51,178 nt of DNA from a virus. Location: IMG/VR virus record IMGVR_UViG_3300035698_019976, positions 1-51,178 of that record; one strand, written 5' to 3'. The stretch's first letter is position 1; the number at the start of each line of letters is the position of its first letter. The notes under the pieces are model-generated. The model searched no databases and had not been told where the DNA came from. It saw only the letters and a list, made by a program, of their open reading frames with translations. The position numbers and the translations under genes are program-made. Below, one piece after another: positions 47,251-51,178 of the stretch.

Positions 47251-47926
47251 AATGATGGCCGGTGGTAAGAAGGGAAAGGGCCTTGGACATGGGCGTTACG
47301 CGCGGATGGATAATGGCGACCCATCCCACCACCGCCCCAAGGTAGTTCATGACTGGCGTACTCAGGTGCTCCACAAACGCCCGATCCCCCGTGAGGACGT
47401 TTTGTGCAATGTACGTCGTGCTGAGCACCGTCTTGCTCGCACGCGCAGCGGACGACAACTGGGCCACCCGGTCCCGATCCTCCGGTGCCACTGCCCGTAT
47501 CCATCCCCCATCCATCGTCTCTTCTCGCGTCAGCCCCGTCAGCCGCACATAGGCCGGAGAGGCAAAGCTTACCTCTATCTCGCGTCCATTGCGCAGGATC
47601 ACCTCATAGCTCGCCACATTATGGACAAGGCGACGCGCGGTGCGCTCGATGGCGTGCTCATTGCGAATCTCCATCACCACGTCCCGTAGCGATCCGCCCC
47701 CATTGGCTTTTAGCTCATGCTGAATATCGGCCAGCAATGGGCCCATTGAGGTAACGGTTGTCGCGAGATGATCAAGCTTATCCGTCTTGCTGTCCTCATT
47801 TTCCCGATACTCCGCAATCCGACTTCGGTTGTACTGGTAATACTTCCACACCCCTGCGACAAACGCGACAAGCGCTGCCGTAACAGCGGTGATGATCTTG
47901 GCAGTGCCGTCCAGATCAAACAACAC
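47213..47926 (-). CDS. Membrane-anchored PAS-domain protein in the lysis block
   Basis: A 237-residue protein starting with GTG 47926. Residues about 10-28 form a TM helix (IITAVTAALVAFVAGVWKYY). A coiled linker follows (RSRIAEYRENEDSKTDKLDH). Residues about 100-205 look like a PAS sensor domain: SFASPAYVRLTGLTREETMD, then WIRAVAPEDRDRVAQL and YLGAVVGWVAIIHP. No kinase, cyclase or HTH output follows. PAS domains sense small ligands, redox state or oxygen, or mediate dimerisation. The gene lies directly before the holin-like gene and overlaps it by 38 bases, so it may tune lysis; this is inference. Confidence 0.75.
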   Translation of the reverse strand: MLFDLDGTAKIITAVTAALVAFVAGVWKYYQYNRSRIAEYRENEDSKTDKLDHLATTVTSMGPLLADIQHELKANGGGSLRDVVMEIRNEHAIERTARRLVHNVASYEVILRNGREIEVSFASPAYVRLTGLTREETMDGGWIRAVAPEDRDRVAQLSSAARASKTVLSTTYIAQNVLTGDRAFVEHLSTPVMNYLGAVVGWVAIIHPRVTPMSKALSLLTTGHHYDIESYPDRESA

Positions 47927-48269
47927 CTACCGCCACCACCAACGCATCTTCATACATCAACTCAACGGCGACACGAATATCTCCCGGAAACGTCACAATA
48001 CACCATGGCGTTTCCATCGCAAAGAGCGTCGCCAGTAGCGTGGACGTGAGCAGCGTCGCATCAAACCGCACCAAGAACCTTCCCGGCTTCCCGGTATACA
48101 GCGGCGCCACCACCAGCGTCGCATCCGCTGCCGTGGCCGTGCTGGCATTACTTGTCGCGAGGAAGGCCGTGCCCGTCGCATTTGCGGCGAGTGGTGTCGA
48201 GCTGCCACCGTCGTCCGTGACTTTAATTGTCACCAAGAAGGCCAGATCATTCAAAGGATTCAGCTTCAT
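47916..48269 (-). CDS. Putative virion structural protein
   Basis: A 117-residue beta-rich protein (DLAFLVTIKVTDDGGSSTPL, then AFLATSNASTATAADATLVV and GKPGRFLVRFDATLLT). The Ala/Thr/Ser-rich composition and Ig-like strand pattern suggest a small virion decoration or fibre-associated protein. It overlaps the gene upstream as ATGA and the PAS-domain gene downstream. No family is recognised. Confidence 0.6.
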   Translation of the reverse strand: MKLNPLNDLAFLVTIKVTDDGGSSTPLAANATGTAFLATSNASTATAADATLVVAPLYTGKPGRFLVRFDATLLTSTLLATLFAMETPWCIVTFPGDIRVAVELMYEDALVVAVGVV

Positions 48270-49195
48270 GGAAGCACCTGTTGGAGACGTACCACCGCTG
48301 CCCCGTCACGCAGCCTGACTGTCGGACCCACTCCGCGCACCGTTACCACGGACCCTCTCGCGACCAGCGTCACGCGCGCCCCTCGATCAATAATCCCCGT
48401 CACCGCCGCATATCGGGGTGCGCCGAGAAAGAGCAGCGCACCGGGGACCATCGACACTCCTACCCCATCGAGCGTTATTTGCCGAACTAGCGCAACGTGA
48501 AGCGATCGCGTGGGTGAGGTAATATCGGTTGACGTTCGGGCAAACGCGACGGTTCGCTGAAGCCCAATCCTGAGATCCGTCCCCGTGCCGAAGGAAAGGG
48601 GCGCTGTCGCGAGTCCGAACGGCACCTGTCGCGTTGCGCGAAGGGGGCCGGAGACGATAGAAACTGCGGCCCCGAGTCCTAGGGTGGTCTGACGCGTTAT
48701 GCGGCCTTCTAGGGGCTGCGACGCACCGAGAGCGACGGTGGCACCGGTGAGGCGAAAGGTCGCGACCGGCTGCAGCCCCAAGCTCCCGCCCGTTATTTCA
48801 ATAGGCTCGGAGGTCAGGCGAAGCGCTAGGATCGTTTTTAAGCTGAGATCGGCCGCAGAGGCAAGTCCTAGTATGCCCCGGCCCAAGATCGCGCGACGCT
48901 GGGCCGGTAGCGCGAGCGGAGCAGGGCTGCTAACGGGGAGCGTCCCCGCGTCTAGCGTTCCGGCCAGATTTAGGGCCAGCGAGAGCCCGGAAGGGCTAGA
49001 GAGGGGAAGGGCGAGCGGAACTAGCCCCCCTGCCCGACTCAGGGCCAGCGAGAGCCCGGAAGGGCTAGAGAGGGGAAGGGGGCCGGAGGTAAACGCAATA
49101 TTGTAAACTTCCGGCGATGGGGTAGGGCCCCCGGCCCCGATGCCCAGCAGAGGAAGCTGAGCATTGTAGGCGGCAAATACTCCCGGCTGCGGCAT
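48266..49195 (-). CDS. Repeat-containing Leu/Ala/Gly-rich virion-type protein
   Basis: A 309-residue protein, low in charge and rich in Leu, Ala, Gly, Ser and Pro. It carries repeats of about 23 residues near its N terminus: PLPLSSPSGLSLALSRAGGL, then ALPLSSPSGLSLALNLAGTL, then a weaker LPVSSPAPLALPAQRRAI. Further beta-strand-like repeats follow (SLGLQPVATFRLTGATVALG; TDLRIGLQRTVAFARTST), and the C terminus is basic. It may be a beta-helical or fibrous virion component; it shares stop/start overlap with the small gene downstream. No enzymatic motif is seen. Confidence 0.6.
   Translation of the reverse strand: MPQPGVFAAYNAQLPLLGIGAGGPTPSPEVYNIAFTSGPLPLSSPSGLSLALSRAGGLVPLALPLSSPSGLSLALNLAGTLDAGTLPVSSPAPLALPAQRRAILGRGILGLASAADLSLKTILALRLTSEPIEITGGSLGLQPVATFRLTGATVALGASQPLEGRITRQTTLGLGAAVSIVSGPLRATRQVPFGLATAPLSFGTGTDLRIGLQRTVAFARTSTDITSPTRSLHVALVRQITLDGVGVSMVPGALLFLGAPRYAAVTGIIDRGARVTLVARGSVVTVRGVGPTVRLRDGAAVVRLQQVLP
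48972..49080. repeat. 40-bp perfect direct repeat, 69-bp period
   Basis: Two identical 40-base copies (48972-49011 and 49041-49080) lie 69 bases apart inside the repeat-containing virion gene. The period is a multiple of three and encodes the 23-residue repeat with PLSSPSGLSLAL. Identity at the DNA level indicates recent duplication or gene conversion. Confidence 0.92.
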
Positions 49196-49201
49196 GAGGG
49201 G

Positions 49202-49495
49202 TTAGCCGTCCACGCGCTCAATCGACCACGGCACTGCCCGTCCCGTTCCCCCTTCCTGACGGATGCCGAAGGTGCCGTCAATCCCCTCCGGCAACCGCAG
49301 CAGAAGCGATTCACTGATGGCCCATGAGGTGGCCCCCATGGCGACGATCCCGCGCCATAGGATCCGCTGCGTGCCCCCGGCCACAATCTCGCGCTGGACG
49401 TAGGCGCTTAACCGCTCCGTGCCGACCAGGGCCGAGGTGTCGAGCACCAATGCGTAAACGGCCCCACCCGCAGGGCCGGTCAGGGCCGCCCCCAA
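49202..49495 (-). CDS. Small virion-type protein, start unclear, upstream in-frame TGA
   Basis: About 97 residues, read from a TTG at 49495 (LGAALTGPAGGAVYALVLDT). It looks beta-rich and tail-like (LLLRLPEGIDGTFGIRQEGG) and no family is recognised. No ATG or GTG lies in this frame after the previous stop. An ATG at 49555 opens the frame properly (MPTTITEA), but a TGA at 49531-49529 interrupts it; the codons between this TGA and 49495 (TQTCVLATDHN) look coding. So either a TTG start is used or the gene carries a nonsense change. Confidence 0.5.
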   Translation of the reverse strand: MGAALTGPAGGAVYALVLDTSALVGTERLSAYVQREIVAGGTQRILWRGIVAMGATSWAISESLLLRLPEGIDGTFGIRQEGGTGRAVPWSIERVDG

Positions 49496-49562
49496 GTTAT
49501 GGTCCGTGGCGAGGACGCACGTTTGCGTTCAGGCTTCCGTGATAGTCGTTGGCATTGGGGCG

Positions 49563-50429
49563 TTAGCTCCACCCGTACAGGACGGGCCAAATGTTGGAGC
49601 CGCTAGAGGTGTTGATACCGTTGTACAGCTCCAGCAACACGCGCGTCGCGGCAGGAAGGTCGCAGGGATACGGACCAAACATCTTGACGTGCAGGGGGGC
49701 CGTTAGACCGGAGAATGACCCGAGGGGCCCGAACACCGATACGCCGTCTCCCGCTCCGCTGCGCAACCGCCACAGAAACATTCGCTGGTCACCGGAGGCG
49801 GATCCACTGTTGCCAAACGCTAGGGAGAACGCGCGCCAGTGACTGGCGATGGCGGCACTGAACTGAAATATATTGCCTCCGTCATTCGGTGCGGCGCTGA
49901 AGGGGCTGCTCGTGCTGACGCCCGCCGCGTACGCCGTGTTGACGTTCGGCACGGTGCCGGAAAGGTTCAGAATCTCAACGCCACTAAATCCCGGTGCCGT
50001 GTAGGGCGTGACGGGAATCGGAATCATATGGACGTTGGTCCAATCCTCCTGTTCACGCCATGAGCATCTGGTGCGGATGCTGATGCGCGTTCCCTTGGGG
50101 ATAAACAGGGGGATCGTGTACGGTTCGTACATCACGTTGTTCAGGTTCGTAAAGCTCAGCAGGGGGATCCGGATAAACTCGACTTCAGACCCTGCTGCGC
50201 CAAGCGCGAGAGAGGCGTGTCCGGTAACGTTCATCCCCACCCGTTCCCGGAACTGGATAAGGAGGGCGCTCGCGTCCCACTCCGTCTCGGCAATAACCTC
50301 AACGTACGCACTGTAGACGTTGTTCGTCGTGTGGGGCAGGAGCGTGATTTGCCCATAGGAGTCAGCGGCGTGCTTGGTGCCGTAATAAGTGCCAAGGTTA
50401 ATGCCTTGTGCGAGGGGCCACGTACTCAT
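49563..50429 (-). CDS. Putative tail appendage / virion structural protein
   Basis: A 288-residue protein from ATG 50429 (MSTWPLAQGINLGTYYGTKH), 10 bases after the sigma factor stop. It is beta-rich and rich in Ser/Gly/Asn/Tyr, in two similar halves (RIPLLSFTNLNNVMYEPYTI; VKMFGPYPCDLPAATRVLLE). This symmetry suggests a jelly-roll or galactose-binding-like fold. With its neighbours it probably belongs to the virion surface. No catalytic residues are evident. Confidence 0.6.
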   Translation of the reverse strand: MSTWPLAQGINLGTYYGTKHAADSYGQITLLPHTTNNVYSAYVEVIAETEWDASALLIQFRERVGMNVTGHASLALGAAGSEVEFIRIPLLSFTNLNNVMYEPYTIPLFIPKGTRISIRTRCSWREQEDWTNVHMIPIPVTPYTAPGFSGVEILNLSGTVPNVNTAYAAGVSTSSPFSAAPNDGGNIFQFSAAIASHWRAFSLAFGNSGSASGDQRMFLWRLRSGAGDGVSVFGPLGSFSGLTAPLHVKMFGPYPCDLPAATRVLLELYNGINTSSGSNIWPVLYGWS

Positions 50430-50439
50430 AGCACTGTGC

Positions 50440-51003
50440 TCATCGTTGGAGGAGGGACGCGATATCAAACCGCACATCATTCTGAAGGATTACCGCCAGC
50501 GCACGCCGTCCCCGCATGGCGCGCATCTTAACGCTAGCAGGATGGATAGAGAGGTTTCGCCCGCACGTCACGCTATCGAGTCCAACATAGTGATACAGCC
50601 ACACCGCGCGCCGTTCCTTCTCGCTGAGCTTCCTCAGCGCCTCCCGCAACGCGATGCGCGAGGAGTCGGCCATGATCGTCGTTACCGCGTCCGGGACCGC
50701 ATCCGCGTGGGCAGTGCGCACCGTCTCCCCCGCATCAAAGACGCGCATCCGCGTGGTGCACTTGCGCGTCAGACTAATCATTTGATTTATGGCCACACGG
50801 TACAGCCAAGCATCGAGATTGTTGAGGGAGGGATTGCCCTGCTGCGCCTTGAGGATCGCATCCCCCACCGCATCCTCACAGCATCCCTCCGTCACGCCTT
50901 TTGACCCATAGAAACGGCGCCAGAGCAGGCGCACAAGCACGCGCCGACGTTCCCTTGTGAACGCCAGCAAGAGCACGCGCGCATCTTCAGCTACTGCGTT
51001 CAC
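50440..51003 (-). CDS. ECF-type RNA polymerase sigma factor
   Basis: About 187 residues with both sigma-70 core regions. Region 2: CCEDAVGDAILKAQQG, then NLDAWLYRVAINQMISLTRK, equivalent to the conserved AWLxxIAxNxxxDxxR helix. Region 4: LREALRKLSEKERRAVWLYH, then LDSVTCGRNLSIHPASVKMR and AMRGRRALAV, a HTH that would bind the -35 element. There is no region 3, as in ECF factors. I choose the GTG at 51003, which has GGGGAG about 9 bases upstream and overlaps the previous stop by 17 bases; a GTG at 51042 would add 13 residues. It may redirect host RNA polymerase to phage promoters. Confidence 0.8.
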   Translation of the reverse strand: MNAVAEDARVLLLAFTRERRRVLVRLLWRRFYGSKGVTEGCCEDAVGDAILKAQQGNPSLNNLDAWLYRVAINQMISLTRKCTTRMRVFDAGETVRTAHADAVPDAVTTIMADSSRIALREALRKLSEKERRAVWLYHYVGLDSVTCGRNLSIHPASVKMRAMRGRRALAVILQNDVRFDIASLLQR

Positions 51004-51178
51004 TCGCGTATGCTCCCCGCACGCCCTCACACAGCGTATCACTTCCGCCCAGTATCACCACCCTGTTCGTGTAGCGATTCCGTGCCACAAGACACAGCTG
51101 TGCCACGGCACCAACCGCCATCGGAACGGGAGGCGCGAGGGTGAGGCGACGATCCCCCACAGGGAAGGAATCCTCCAC
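50987..51178 (-). CDS. Membrane-anchored protein, C-terminal part (cut by window edge)
   Basis: C-terminal 61-63 residues of a gene that enters from the right edge, probably the continuation of the gene at 1-475. It reads EDSFPVGDRRLTLAPPVPMA, then VAQLCLVARNRYTNRVVILG and ends ASERSS. The 7-base identity between the two window ends keeps the frame when they are overlapped; simple end-to-end joining would break it. It overlaps the start of the sigma factor gene. Confidence 0.65.
   Translation of the reverse strand: MEDSFPVGDRRLTLAPPVPMAVGAVAQLCLVARNRYTNRVVILGGSDTLCEGVRGAYASERSS

Noticed and set aside
1-51178. Lysogeny genes, tRNAs, CRISPR arrays, insertion sequences
   Set aside because: No integrase, recombinase, CI/Cro-type pair, cloverleaf-like gap sequence, regular repeat-spacer array or transposase was seen. 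Not found by eye is not proof of absence for tRNAs.

Overview
The window reads as one whole tailed-phage genome, most likely a lytic siphovirus. It is GC-rich by eye, gene-dense, and shows no integrase, excisionase, repressor pair, rRNA, tRNA, CRISPR or transposase. The first 7 bases equal the last 7 (CCTCCAC). Collapsing that overlap joins the ORF cut at the left edge to the ORF cut at the right edge in frame, so the sequence is probably a closed (circular or circularly permuted) genome of about 51.17 kb. The host cannot be named. A spanin-like protein and a CHAP endolysin suggest a bacterium, possibly Gram-negative. Some starts have GGAG-type Shine-Dalgarno sites, but many depend on tight stop/start overlaps (ATGA, GTGA, TTGA, TAATG).

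Layout: a 0.6 kb control region (23056-23649) separates two divergent arms. Leftward, on the minus strand and continuing through position 1 to 51178, lies the late arm. Its order is terminase small and large subunits, DUF4055-type portal, MuF-like head protein, zinc ribbon, scaffold, major capsid, a GT-B glycosyltransferase-like protein, head-tail connectors, tail terminator, tail tube, two tail assembly chaperone frames (probable +1 frameshift), tape measure, minor tail and appendage proteins, a spanin-like protein, DUF1353, a coiled-coil protein, the junction-spanning membrane protein, an ECF-type sigma factor, more virion proteins, then a lysis block of a PAS-domain membrane protein, a holin-like protein and a CHAP endolysin.

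Rightward, on the plus strand (23650-46364), lies the early and middle arm. It holds an SNF2 helicase, a possible ssDNA-binding protein, an AEP/PrimPol primase, a RecD/Dda-like helicase, a UvrD-like helicase, an FAD/NAD(P) oxidoreductase, ThyX, a SAM methyltransferase, a PNKP-like phosphatase, a DUF6378/MazG-like protein, a DnaQ exonuclease, a family C DNA polymerase, a VRR-NUC-like nuclease, HNH and DnaJ-type zinc proteins, a DUF932 protein, a tandem-HTH regulator and many small proteins. The two arms converge with a 12-bp overlap at 46353-46364.

The most notable signals are an iteron-like array in the control region (candidate origin), a roughly 115-bp promoter module present three times in the early arm, the ECF sigma factor in the late arm, the PAS sensor in the lysis block, the glycosyltransferase inside the head cassette, a probable +1 frameshift in the tail chaperones, and a zinc-ribbon gene split by an in-frame amber codon.
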